The position numbers and the translations under genes are program-made. From Thalassotalea sp. PS06 (GTDB lineage Bacteria > Pseudomonadota > Gammaproteobacteria > Enterobacterales > Alteromonadaceae): 64,000 bases of DNA. Position 1 is the first letter of the stretch. Each line of letters opens with the position of its first letter. The notes beneath the pieces are model-generated. The model saw only the letters and a list, made by a program, of their open reading frames with translations, searched no databases and was not told the DNA's origin. Below are positions 40,375-49,526 of the stretch, in pieces. The stretch is from assembly GCF_007197775.1 (NCBI RefSeq), contig NZ_CP041638.1:2356001-2420000 (forward strand). Reading direction: 5' to 3'.

Positions 40375-43300
40375 ATGACCCAAGATTGCAGCATATTTAA
40401 ACCGATACTGGCTAAATCGAACAAAACTAAGGCCGATAAAAAAATATGGAAACCACTCCCCGGAAGTAGTGATTCGCTGGCGATTTATCAGGCTGCCCGC
40501 AATGCCAAACAGGTTTTTTTAGTCGTTTGTGAGGACACCGCTTCGGCATTAAAGCTTGAACACGAGTTGCAATCCATTAACGACGATGCCCTTAAAATCT
40601 GTTTGTTTCCGGATTGGGAAACCTTACCTTATGACAGTTTTTCACCGCATCAGGATATTATCTCGCAACGTCTGGCAACCTTGTATCGGCTACCAAGAAT
40701 GGATAAAGGCCTGGTTATTGTGCCAGCGCATACCCTGAGTCATCGCCTGGCACCAAGACAATACCTGGAAGCCAATAGCCTTCTGATTGAAAACAACCAG
40801 CAAAAAGACATGCATCAGTTGCGACAGGAACTGGAATCCTGTGGTTATCGTTCTGTCGATCAGGTAATGGAGCATGGCGAATTTTCTGCTCGTGGGGCGA
40901 TTCTTGATCTCTACCCAATGGGCAGTCAGCTTCCCTATCGTCTTGATTTCTTTGATGATGAAATTGATAGTATCCGGGTATTTGACCCTGACACCCAGCG
41001 CAGTGGTGACCGACTAGACAAAATCGAATTATTGCCTGCCCATGAATTTCCATCGGATCAGGAAACCATTAACCTGTTTCGCCAGCAATATCGCGATATT
41101 CTAAAAGGGAATAATGAAAAGGATTCTATTTACCACCAGGTCAGCAAAGGTATTATGCCCGCCGGTATTGAATATTATCTGCCGCTATTTTTTCAAACCA
41201 CAGAAACCCTGTTCGACTACTTACCAACCCCCCTGCAGGTTGTATTACACGGCAACGTACAGGAAAATCTGCAACAATTCTGGTTAGACATTCAGTATCG
41301 TTATGAAGACCGACGATATGATCCTCTGCGCCCGTTATTAACGCCAAATCAGGTATTTGTTCCGGTAGAAGAGCTGTTTTCTCATATCAAAACTTATCCG
41401 AGAATTGTTTGTAAAAGTAATAGCGATGAAGCATCTGCAGCCGATTGTCTGTTTAATCTAACGGCGCTTCAGGACGTCGCCGTCAATCATCAGCTCAAAC
41501 ACCCTTTACAAAGGCTCACCCAGCTCATTAGTGAGCAGCGTGAGCGCAAAGCCAATATTGTATTTATTGCCGAAAGCCAGGGTCGCCGTGAAACCCTTAT
41601 CGAGTTACTTGCCCGGGAAAACATTAAACCTACCGTTGTTGATAGCATTCATCAGGCATTCATCGGCAAAGACGCCATTACCGTCACCGTAAATGGCCTT
41701 GCCAACGGCTTTATCATTGAAGATAACAAACAGCCCTGGGTGATCATTTGTGAAGATGATTTATTCACCGACAGGGTCCGTCAAAGCCGCCGCCGCAACA
41801 AAAGCCAGGAAACTAATAGCGAAGCCATTTTTAAAAACCTGACTGAGCTCACTCAAGGGCAACCTGTGGTTCATATTGAGCATGGTATCGGTCGTTATCA
41901 AGGCTTACAAACCATCGAAAATGCGGGTATCAGTACCGAGTTTTTAGTTCTGGCTTACGCCAATGACGCAAAATTATATGTGCCTGTAGCATCGTTACAC
42001 CTGATTTCCCGATACAGTGGTAGCGATAGTGAAAACACGCCACTGCATCGTCTGGGCAATGATGCGTGGAATAAAGCCAAGAAAAAAGCTGCGGAAAAAG
42101 TTCGCGACGTTGCCGCGGAGCTGCTCGACATTTACGCAAAACGGGAAAGCTCGGAAGGTTATGCATTTAAACGCGATAAACAAGAGTATCTGAATTTTAG
42201 CGAGAGTTTTGGGTTTGAAGAAACGGACGATCAGCAACAGGCCATTCATAGCGTCGTTGCCGATATGCTTGACGATAAACCTATGGATCGCCTGGTTTGT
42301 GGTGATGTTGGCTTTGGTAAAACCGAGGTAGCAATGCGCGCCGCGTTCGTGGCTGCCAACGACAACAAACAAGTGGTTGTGTTAGTACCAACTACCCTTC
42401 TGGCCCAACAACACTATGAGAATTTTCGCGACAGATTTGCCAACTGGCCAATCAATATTGAAGTGCTATCGCGTTTTAAAACGCCAAAACAGCAAAAGCA
42501 AATTATCGAAAACATCAAAGCCGGTAAGATAGATATTTTAATTGGTACCCATAAATTGTTATCAGACGATATTAAATTTAACGATTTAGGCCTGCTTATT
42601 GTTGATGAAGAACATAGGTTTGGGGTTAAGCAAAAAGAGAAAATCAAGAAGCTGCGCGCCAATGTTGATATTTTAACCCTGACCGCGACACCAATTCCAA
42701 GGACCCTGAACATGGCCATGGGCGGTATGCGTGACCTGTCAATAATCGCAACGGCGCCGGCAAAGCGATTGGCGGTGAAGACCTTTGTCCGCCAGCGAGA
42801 TGAAGCCTTAATAAGAGAATCCATTTTGCGAGAAATTCTTCGTGGTGGTCAGGTATATTTTCTTCATAACAATGTGCAGACGATAGATAAAACGGCCCAT
42901 GAGATACAGGAGCTGGTACCGGAAGCGAAAATCGTTACCGCCCATGGACAAATGCGAGAGCGGGAACTGGAGCGCATAATGAGTGATTTCTATCACCAAC
43001 GCTTCAATGTACTGGTCTGTACCACCATTATTGAGACGGGTATCGACGTACCGACCGCCAATACGATTATCATGGACAGAGCCGATCATTTAGGCTTGGC
43101 GCAATTACATCAGCTGCGTGGCCGGGTGGGACGTTCGCACCATCAGGCTTATGCGTACTTATTAACCCCTCACCCGAAACGGATGACTAAAGATGCGCAT
43201 AAGCGCTTAGAAGCAATCGCATCCTTAGAGGATTTGGGTGCTGGTTTTGCCTTAGCGACCCATGATTTGGAAATTCGCGGTGCTGGTGAGCTACTGGGTG

Positions 43301-43863
43301 AAGATCAGAGCGGACAAATGGCCAGCGTCGGTTTTACCCTCTACATGGAAATGTTGGATCAGGCAATCAAAGCCCTTAAAAATGGTAAGCAACCATCACT
43401 GGAAGATTTAAACGCCAAGCAAACCGAGGTGGATCTTAAGTTACCAGCCTTACTGCCAGACGATTACATTTTCGACGTAAGTACCCGCTTGTCTTTTTAC
43501 AAACGTATTGCCAGTTGCGATAGCGATGCTGAGCTCGATGATATCCAGGTTGAGCTGATCGATCGTTTCGGTTTGTTACCGCAAAGCGCAAAAAACATAT
43601 TTCATATTGCCAAACTGCGTTTAAAAGCAGAAACTATAGGCATTACCCGAATCGATGCGGGCCCCAAAGGTGGTTCACTGGAATTTGCCGAACACACGCA
43701 AATCGATCCTATGGTCATAATTGGGCTTATCCAAAAACAACCAACCGTGTTTAAAATGGATGGCGCCAATAAATTAAAATTTGTGAAAGACACTGAAGAC
43801 AGTAAAGCCCGTTTTCAATTGGTACAACAACTATTGACGGACTTTAGTGCCAGTGCCGCGTGA
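40375..43863 (+). CDS. mfd: Transcription-repair coupling factor Mfd
   Basis: Mfd removes RNA polymerase stalled at DNA lesions and recruits UvrA. ATG 40375 is chosen over the long upstream extension because it gives a normal 1162-residue protein and follows GAAGG. UvrB-like N-terminal domains (LFPDWETLPYDSFSPHQDIISQRL) are followed by the CarD-like polymerase-binding domain (GQPVVHIEHGIGRYQGLQ) and a RecG-like helicase with VCGDVGFGKTEVAMRAA, IVDEEHRFGVKQKE and LTATPIPRTLNMAM. The C-terminal domain is present. csiV follows immediately. Confidence 0.96.
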   Translation: MTQDCSIFKPILAKSNKTKADKKIWKPLPGSSDSLAIYQAARNAKQVFLVVCEDTASALKLEHELQSINDDALKICLFPDWETLPYDSFSPHQDIISQRLATLYRLPRMDKGLVIVPAHTLSHRLAPRQYLEANSLLIENNQQKDMHQLRQELESCGYRSVDQVMEHGEFSARGAILDLYPMGSQLPYRLDFFDDEIDSIRVFDPDTQRSGDRLDKIELLPAHEFPSDQETINLFRQQYRDILKGNNEKDSIYHQVSKGIMPAGIEYYLPLFFQTTETLFDYLPTPLQVVLHGNVQENLQQFWLDIQYRYEDRRYDPLRPLLTPNQVFVPVEELFSHIKTYPRIVCKSNSDEASAADCLFNLTALQDVAVNHQLKHPLQRLTQLISEQRERKANIVFIAESQGRRETLIELLARENIKPTVVDSIHQAFIGKDAITVTVNGLANGFIIEDNKQPWVIICEDDLFTDRVRQSRRRNKSQETNSEAIFKNLTELTQGQPVVHIEHGIGRYQGLQTIENAGISTEFLVLAYANDAKLYVPVASLHLISRYSGSDSENTPLHRLGNDAWNKAKKKAAEKVRDVAAELLDIYAKRESSEGYAFKRDKQEYLNFSESFGFEETDDQQQAIHSVVADMLDDKPMDRLVCGDVGFGKTEVAMRAAFVAANDNKQVVVLVPTTLLAQQHYENFRDRFANWPINIEVLSRFKTPKQQKQIIENIKAGKIDILIGTHKLLSDDIKFNDLGLLIVDEEHRFGVKQKEKIKKLRANVDILTLTATPIPRTLNMAMGGMRDLSIIATAPAKRLAVKTFVRQRDEALIRESILREILRGGQVYFLHNNVQTIDKTAHEIQELVPEAKIVTAHGQMRERELERIMSDFYHQRFNVLVCTTIIETGIDVPTANTIIMDRADHLGLAQLHQLRGRVGRSHHQAYAYLLTPHPKRMTKDAHKRLEAIASLEDLGAGFALATHDLEIRGAGELLGEDQSGQMASVGFTLYMEMLDQAIKALKNGKQPSLEDLNAKQTEVDLKLPALLPDDYIFDVSTRLSFYKRIASCDSDAELDDIQVELIDRFGLLPQSAKNIFHIAKLRLKAETIGITRIDAGPKGGSLEFAEHTQIDPMVIIGLIQKQPTVFKMDGANKLKFVKDTEDSKARFQLVQQLLTDFSASAA

Positions 43864-43874
43864 TTGGAAGTAAT

Positions 43875-45116
43875 ATGACACGAATAAAAACAACCTCTAG
43901 CATCCGCTTTATGTTCAATAAATTAAGGCTAAGCTCAGCTCTGGGCTTAACAACCATTGCCGGTTCCATACTTGCTTTACCCGTAGCAGCTGAACCCGAG
44001 GAAGTGCAACAACGCTGGTTTGAAATTGAAGTGATTCTGGTGCAGCAGCTTCAAAACCAATACCTGAGTAGTGAGCAATTCGATACCAATATCGTTTCTC
44101 CTTACCAGGGCAAAAGTATTGAATTAATTGAACCCTATTTATACGAACTAAAGAATTTTCAGCATGCTTTGCCTGAGTGCGCTTATTCGAAAACGGACAT
44201 GGCCCGAGCCAGTGACAAGGCTTACTTAAATTATGCCGTATCAGGGGATACCTTAGTCGAGGAATCGTTACCACACGTAGATATCGAACTTGGCTGCAAA
44301 CCAGCTCAACCGCCAAAATTGTTTGATGAACTTACCCAAGGCGATATTACCGAGCTTGCGTATATTCCCGAACACTTTAGTGGCCATGAATATCCCGACG
44401 CCACCGAGCCTTACCTGTTAAATCAAAATTCACTGCAACTGGCGCACATCTACCGAAGTCTGGCTCGTTCAAAGCATTTTCGCCCATTATTACACCTTGG
44501 TTGGCGACAACCGGTATTGAGCGAGGAAGAAGCGATTCCGGTTAAATTAAAAGCCGGTCAGAACATTAATTTTCAATACCCTGAACAGGCACAAACCCTG
44601 AATGAGCTGTTACTCGCCGAGAAGGTCGAGCAGGTGGAAACCGGATTAGACGACGAAGCACAAATTCAGGCAAATTTGCAGCGCATCATCACCCAATTAG
44701 AAGCCTCTGGCGATGAAATTGATGTCCAGCCTATTCTGGCAACGTTAACCGAGCAGCAGGAACAGGTTAACCAGCAGGTCAAAGCCGAAAAATTATCGCA
44801 AATTATCGCCACCCCTGATCAAGACTGGTTTATTGACGGCTTTTTCAAAGTCCACTTGAATCACTACCTTTTCATCAATAGTGAGTTTAACGTTTATCGA
44901 CCGCTTGAAGAAGAAACCATAAAAGCCGCGCAAAAAACGCAAACGGCCTCGGTCGACAATATTGTTACATCAATACCTTTCAAACAAAATCGACGGGTTA
45001 TTTCCGGCGAGCTGCATTATTTTGACCACCCTTTTATGGGCATGCTAGTGCAGATAAGGCGCTATGAGAGGCCTGAACCAGAGCTAAAACCAGAACAGGA
45101 AATCGCTCCGGAGTAA
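43875..45116 (+). CDS. csiV: Peptidoglycan-binding protein CsiV
   Basis: CsiV (formerly DUF2803) in Vibrio cholerae binds peptidoglycan and helps PBP1A with LpoA; role here is inferred. The 413-residue precursor has a signal peptide ending near LALPVAAEPEE and then RWFEIEVILVQQL, the family's opening strand. The C-terminal part ends with VHLNHYLFINSEFNVYRP and RRVISGELHYFDHPFMGMLVQIRRYE, which are diagnostic. ATG 43875 is preferred (GGAAG upstream); a GTG at 43860 overlaps the mfd stop. mfd-csiV order is shared with Vibrio. Confidence 0.87.
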   Translation: MTRIKTTSSIRFMFNKLRLSSALGLTTIAGSILALPVAAEPEEVQQRWFEIEVILVQQLQNQYLSSEQFDTNIVSPYQGKSIELIEPYLYELKNFQHALPECAYSKTDMARASDKAYLNYAVSGDTLVEESLPHVDIELGCKPAQPPKLFDELTQGDITELAYIPEHFSGHEYPDATEPYLLNQNSLQLAHIYRSLARSKHFRPLLHLGWRQPVLSEEEAIPVKLKAGQNINFQYPEQAQTLNELLLAEKVEQVETGLDDEAQIQANLQRIITQLEASGDEIDVQPILATLTEQQEQVNQQVKAEKLSQIIATPDQDWFIDGFFKVHLNHYLFINSEFNVYRPLEEETIKAAQKTQTASVDNIVTSIPFKQNRRVISGELHYFDHPFMGMLVQIRRYERPEPELKPEQEIAPE

Positions 45117-45184
45117 AACAAACAAACGATTAACGGTCCAATAAGAGACTGACATCGTTAAAACTATGGGGAGTTAAGAACGCG

Positions 45185-45736
45185 ATGAATAATGCAGTTA
45201 AACATTCATTGTATACGGGCAACGGCGATACCGGGTTAACCAAATTACCCACCGATGCAAAAGCCAATGTCGCCAAAGACGATACCGCTATTGAGTTTCT
45301 CGGCACGATTGAGGAGCTCAATGCATATCTGGGCCTGCTAAAGGCGAAATTAACGCTGGATTCACCGGCTCTTGGTGAGGTAGCAACCATACAGCGCCAG
45401 CTATTTGATATCGGTATGAGCATTTCTGGCGACAGTTTGCTTGATGATAGCCATACCCGGCAATTAGAACAATGGATTGATGGTAAGCTGGCCTTACTGC
45501 CAGAACAACAAGGGGCAATTTTACCCGGTGGTGATAAAACTGCCGCCCATGCTCATGTGTGCCGGGCAATCAGCCGCAGAGCCGAACGCTTCGCCGTCGC
45601 CCTGCACAGACAATCCAATCTTGAGCCAGCGATCCTTGCTTATTTGAACCGCTTGTCCGACTATTTTCTGGTACTGGCAAGACGAATTAACCAACGCCAG
45701 GGTGTATGTGATAACACGATTGCGCACGCAACCTGA
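45185..45736 (+). CDS. PduO-type cob(I)yrinic acid a,c-diamide adenosyltransferase
   Basis: This enzyme makes adenosylcobalamin from cobalamin and ATP. The 183-residue protein has the ATP-binding N-terminus YTGNGDTGLTKLPTDAK (family TxxGDxGxTxL), DDTAIEFLGTIEELNAYLG, HVCRAISRRAERFAVAL and YLNRLSDYFLVLARRIN. It is typical of the PduO/MMAB class. No cobalamin riboswitch was seen upstream, and no corrinoid biosynthesis genes are in the window, so a salvage role is likely. Confidence 0.92.
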   Translation: MNNAVKHSLYTGNGDTGLTKLPTDAKANVAKDDTAIEFLGTIEELNAYLGLLKAKLTLDSPALGEVATIQRQLFDIGMSISGDSLLDDSHTRQLEQWIDGKLALLPEQQGAILPGGDKTAAHAHVCRAISRRAERFAVALHRQSNLEPAILAYLNRLSDYFLVLARRINQRQGVCDNTIAHAT

Positions 45737-45771
45737 GCGACCTACACGACTCAGACATAACAGGTTTAATC

Positions 45772-46062
45772 ATGGATAAAACGACAGAAATTCAAGCCGC
45801 AGTATTCAGACGTTTACTGGCACATTTAGATAATCGCAAAGATGTGCAAAATATTGAGTTAATGAATCTTGCTGGCTTTTGCCGCAATTGCTTTTCCAAG
45901 TGGATGGTTGCCGAGGCAAAAGAGCTTGGTGTTGAAATGGATATAGACGATGCACGCCAGGCCGTTTATGGCATGCCTTACGAAGAATGGAAAGACAAGC
46001 ATCAGCTGCCAGCAACGGAAGAACAAAAAGCAAAATTCGCAGCATTACAGAATTCTAAATAA
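45772..46062 (+). CDS. DUF1244 family protein
   Basis: This 96-residue protein carries the DUF1244 signature: AAVFRRLLAHLDNRKDVQNIELMNLAGFCRNCFSKWM and the later YGMPYEEWKDKHQ. Two cysteines sit in the FCRNCFSKW motif. It is soluble and mostly helical. It is 35 bases downstream of the adenosyltransferase gene and ahead of a good terminator. The function of the family is unknown. Confidence 0.9.
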   Translation: MDKTTEIQAAVFRRLLAHLDNRKDVQNIELMNLAGFCRNCFSKWMVAEAKELGVEMDIDDARQAVYGMPYEEWKDKHQLPATEEQKAKFAALQNSK

Positions 46063-46077
46063 GCTGCCATTACAAAT

Positions 46078-46118
46078 GCCCTGATCAGAAACTCTATATT
46101 TCTCGTATCAGGGCCTTT
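46078..46118 (+). terminator. Intrinsic terminator downstream of the DUF1244 gene
   Basis: Outer stem GCCCTGAT / ATCAGGGC with an inner stem AGAAA / TTTCT, followed by CTTTATT. It starts 16 bases past the DUF1244 stop and ends the mfd-csiV-ATR-DUF1244 run before the receptor gene. Confidence 0.55.
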
Positions 46119-46141
46119 ATTCCCGTATTTTCCAACAAACC

Positions 46142-48247
46142 ATGACAATAAAAATAATGTACAAGGCTTCTTTAACCGCCCTATCTGTTGCGCTGATTTC
46201 AACCTATGGCTACGCGCAGCAAAACAATACCAACGAACAAAATGACAACGAGGTTTATCCCGATAAGTTGTTAGATACCATAGTCGTTACCCCTGGGCGC
46301 AATGTGAGCACAGTCGGTAGCAATGATGTCACCGTTGGCCGTATTGATGAAGACACGATAGCACGGGAAAACATTGCTCACGTGCAGCAGGTATTAAACG
46401 GCATTGCCGGTGTAAACCTCGACCGCGGCAGCGGCCAGGAATACTTATCAGCAATCCGCTCGCCAGTACTTACCGGCAGCGGCGCCTGTGGCGCAATATT
46501 ATTATTAGAAAACAATATCCCGTTGCGTCCTGCCAGCTTTTGTAACGTTAACGGCTTGATTGAAGCTCATCACGAGCAGGCTGAACTCATTGAAGTACAA
46601 AAAGGCCCTGGTAATGGATTTTATGGCAGTAATGCCGTGCATGGCGCCATTAATGTAATCAACCCTGCCAGCGTTAACCAGACACCTTTGTTGTCGCTGC
46701 AGTTAGGGGCATATGGCTATGGTCGACTTGGATTAAAAACTGCCGGCGAAAACTGGTCATCGACCACCACCTTGTTTCACGAAGATGGGTATCGGGATGA
46801 TTCTCAGGTCGACATGCAAAAATTCAGTCTTTCCTATCAGGCCGATTCGACAAGCAATAAAGAGTTTGCTGTGAATAACAGCCTACTGACCCTGGTAAAT
46901 CTCAATCAAAATACCGCTGGGTACATTACCGGCAAAGACAGTTACAAAGACGAAAGCGTTGCTCGCAGCAATCCAAATCCAGAAGCGTATCGAGATATTT
47001 TCGCCGCCCGATTCAGCCAGCAGTATCAGCTCGCTAATTTTGGTCTATTAAGCCCATACGCCCGCGTATCTAACATGGAATTTTTAATGCATTTTTTGCC
47101 GGGCAAACCTCTGGAAACCAATGAGCATGTGAGTGTCGGTACGCAGTGGCAAAACCAATGGCAAAACGAAATACTGGGCAATTTGACCTATGGCGTCGAT
47201 TTGGATATCGCCGATATCGAGTTAGTGCAGGAACAGTTCGCACCAACTCAAGGCTCGGCATTTTTGATGGCAACCATCCCGGATGGTAAACAGTATGATT
47301 TTCAGGTAGATACGGTTAACAGCGGTGCATTCGTGCAACTGCAAAAAAACCTTGGCCAGCGTTGGCTACTGAATGCCGGCGCACGAATCGAGTACTCTCG
47401 CTATGATTATGACAATCGAATGAATAGTGGTCGTGTCGATGAATCGGGTAACACCTGCGGATTTGGCGGTTGCCGTTACACCCGCCCTGAAGATTCGGAA
47501 AATTCATTTACTGATATTTCTGCCAACCTTGGCATCATCTATCAGATTAATGACCAGCAACAATGGTTATTCAGAGCCTCGAAAGGATTTCGCCCGCCTC
47601 AGGTTACGGAACTGTATCGATTACAGCGCGACCAGCTGATTAGCGACCTTGATTCCGAGCAAATTCAGGGCGTTGAATTATCCTGGCGCGGCGATTGGCA
47701 GCAACATCAGTTTGATTTGTCCGGTTATGTCTACGACAAACAAGACGTGATTTTTCGCGATAACGAACAATTTACCCGAAATGGCGGTGAAACCGAGCAC
47801 AAAGGCTTTGAGGTAAGCTGGTCTTACCGTCTGACGGATACCATTGAAAGTCAGTTAGAATATACCTTTGCCCGCCATACCTACACCAATAACCCGCAAG
47901 GTGTTGCTAGTGAGATTGACGGCAACGATATCGACAGTGCACCGCGACAATTTGGCCGTTGGCGATTACACTATCAACCTTCCGATGCTCTCTATATGGG
48001 CCTGGGCGTTAGTCATATGGGCGATTACTACACCGATATTGATAATTTGCATCGCTATGGGGGGCATGTTTTGGTCGATGGTTACTATCAAGCGCAATTG
48101 AGCGATAAATGGCAACTTAGCTTAAAAGCACTAAACCTGTTCGATCGCGACTACGCTGAACGCGCTGACTACACAGCGTTTACCCAAGACCGATATTTCC
48201 CAGGACTTGGCAGACGCTTTTTCGTGAGTGTTAGTTACGCTCTCTAG
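46142..48247 (+). CDS. TonB-dependent outer membrane receptor
   Basis: This 701-residue precursor has a signal peptide (MYKASLTALSVALISTYGYA from the second ATG), a TonB box (DTIVVT) and a plug domain with ENIAHVQQVLNGIAGVNLDRGSG and IEVQKGPGNGFYGSNAVHGAINVI. A 22-strand barrel follows, ending with RFFVSVSYAL. The barrel holds siderophore-receptor-like segments (RASKGFRPPQVTELYRLQRD). The ligand cannot be told. Its neighbour is a cobalamin enzyme but a terminator separates them, and no cobalamin riboswitch precedes the gene. No Shine-Dalgarno sequence was seen before either possible ATG. Confidence 0.9.
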   Translation: MTIKIMYKASLTALSVALISTYGYAQQNNTNEQNDNEVYPDKLLDTIVVTPGRNVSTVGSNDVTVGRIDEDTIARENIAHVQQVLNGIAGVNLDRGSGQEYLSAIRSPVLTGSGACGAILLLENNIPLRPASFCNVNGLIEAHHEQAELIEVQKGPGNGFYGSNAVHGAINVINPASVNQTPLLSLQLGAYGYGRLGLKTAGENWSSTTTLFHEDGYRDDSQVDMQKFSLSYQADSTSNKEFAVNNSLLTLVNLNQNTAGYITGKDSYKDESVARSNPNPEAYRDIFAARFSQQYQLANFGLLSPYARVSNMEFLMHFLPGKPLETNEHVSVGTQWQNQWQNEILGNLTYGVDLDIADIELVQEQFAPTQGSAFLMATIPDGKQYDFQVDTVNSGAFVQLQKNLGQRWLLNAGARIEYSRYDYDNRMNSGRVDESGNTCGFGGCRYTRPEDSENSFTDISANLGIIYQINDQQQWLFRASKGFRPPQVTELYRLQRDQLISDLDSEQIQGVELSWRGDWQQHQFDLSGYVYDKQDVIFRDNEQFTRNGGETEHKGFEVSWSYRLTDTIESQLEYTFARHTYTNNPQGVASEIDGNDIDSAPRQFGRWRLHYQPSDALYMGLGVSHMGDYYTDIDNLHRYGGHVLVDGYYQAQLSDKWQLSLKALNLFDRDYAERADYTAFTQDRYFPGLGRRFFVSVSYAL

Positions 48248-48267
48248 TTCTCACTAAGCTTTACGCT

Positions 48268-48963
48268 TTAGGCATTAACCGAGGCTATCTCAGCTCCGGT
48301 TAGTGGCCGCCATTGTCCTGGCTCTAACTCCGCATCTAATTCAATATCGCCTATTTGTTCACGGTGCAGACCAACGACCCGATTGCCGATAGCAGCAAAC
48401 ATACGCTTAACCTGATGGTACTTTCCTTCACTGATCGTTAACAACGCCTCTCTTGGCGCTAATATTTGCAACGTCGCAGGTCGGGTAAGCTTACTTTCAT
48501 TTTGCAATTGCACGCCTGCAGCAAACGCCTGGATTGCTGATTCAGGAATATCTTTCGACGTTTGCACCCGATAGCGTTTATCACAGGATTTCTTTGGTGA
48601 GGTAATTTGGTGTGACCATTGGCCATCATCGGTGATCAGAATTAAGCCGGTAGTATCGGCATCTAACCTGCCAGCAATGTGCAGGTCAAAGGCCCTATCG
48701 ACGTCAAGAAAATGCAAAACCGAAGGATATAACTCGTCAATATTAGAGCAGATACAATCCTGAGGTTTGTAAAGCATATAATAACGCGCCTGTTCAAAAC
48801 TAAGGCGATTATCAAATAATGTCACTTCAGATTCAGGGTAAACCTGAAACCCGGGATCTTTGATAACTTCTCCAGAAACCCTTACTTCTCCTTGTTTGAG
48901 AAGTTTTTTTGCTTCTGAGCGAGTTAATTCGGTGCATCGGCAAATGAATTTATCTAAGCGCAT
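48268..48963 (-). CDS. rsuA: 16S rRNA pseudouridine synthase (RsuA family)
   Basis: RsuA makes pseudouridine 516 in 16S rRNA. The 231-residue protein has an N-terminal S4 domain (MRLDKFICRCTELTRSEAKKLLKQGEVRVSG), the catalytic aspartate in IAGRLDADTTGLILITDDG, and YKPQDCICS and EGKYHQVKRMFAAIGN. These match RsuA. It is convergent with the receptor gene, with only 20 bases between the stops. Another RsuA-family specificity (RluE/F) cannot be fully excluded. Confidence 0.9.
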   Translation of the reverse strand: MRLDKFICRCTELTRSEAKKLLKQGEVRVSGEVIKDPGFQVYPESEVTLFDNRLSFEQARYYMLYKPQDCICSNIDELYPSVLHFLDVDRAFDLHIAGRLDADTTGLILITDDGQWSHQITSPKKSCDKRYRVQTSKDIPESAIQAFAAGVQLQNESKLTRPATLQILAPREALLTISEGKYHQVKRMFAAIGNRVVGLHREQIGDIELDAELEPGQWRPLTGAEIASVNA

Positions 48964-49108
48964 ATCTTACCAGGTAGACAGGATGGTCCATGTAGATGGG
49001 TTTTAAAAATAGGTGAGATTCTAGCACAGTCTCGATACAGAGGCCGCACAAATCAAGATGCGCAACAAATAATTACCTAGGAATGGGATTCGGAAAATCG
49101 ACTGGAAG

Positions 49109-49148
49109 AGCAACAGGGTGAACAACACCAGTTGTTTACCCTGTTTGC
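49109..49148 (-). terminator. Long hairpin downstream of the PilZ-ParA-RHH module
   Basis: Arms CAGGGTGAACAAC (49114-49126) and GTTGTTTACCCTG (49131-49143) pair with one mismatch around an ACCA loop. Adding AGCAA/TTGCT on the outside extends the stem to about 18 pairs with one bulge. It lies 25 bases past the stop of the RHH gene. The T-run on the minus strand is poor (GCTCTTCC), so it may be a terminator or another structured element. Confidence 0.45.
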
Positions 49149-49172
49149 TAACACTAAAGCAGATACTGCCGC

Positions 49173-49526
49173 TTATTTAATGTCAGACAGGAACAGTTTG
49201 TTCGGATTTTCATGATAAAAGAAGTCGTTTACCATAATTCGAAGCAAACGCGATTTGGGAATATGAGTTTGTTCAGATAACTCATTTAATTGCTGTATCG
49301 CGTGGTCACTTAAGGTAAACGTAGCATGCTTGAATGGCTTGCCCGCTTCACAATGATTATCCTCGGCGAACTGTTTTCTAAACAGCTCTGCCTGCTGGCT
49401 GGCTTCAGCGCTGACAATTTGCGGTTTCCCCTGAGCATAATTGTTGGCATCTTCGATGAAATCGTCGACACTAAAACTCATTCTTGACTTAGGTTTTTCC
49501 TGCTTTTTCAGATCAGCCAAACTCAT
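49173..49526 (-). CDS. Ribbon-helix-helix partner protein of orphan ParA
   Basis: This 117-residue protein has a disordered, charged N-terminal half (MSLADLKKQEKPKSRMSFSV) and a C-terminal segment KHATFTLSDHAIQQLNELSE followed by QTHIPKSRLLRIMVNDF. That reads as a CopG-type ribbon-helix-helix: a short strand, a turn and two helices. Its start overlaps the end of the parA gene by 14 bases, so the two are probably made together. I know no named family. It may be the DNA-binding or activating partner of the ATPase. Confidence 0.75.
   Translation of the reverse strand: MSLADLKKQEKPKSRMSFSVDDFIEDANNYAQGKPQIVSAEASQQAELFRKQFAEDNHCEAGKPFKHATFTLSDHAIQQLNELSEQTHIPKSRLLRIMVNDFFYHENPNKLFLSDIK

Noticed and set aside
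46063..46141. Cobalamin riboswitch before the TonB-dependent receptor
   Set aside because: The spacer is only 79 bases and is taken up by a terminator; no B12-box-like sequence is seen.
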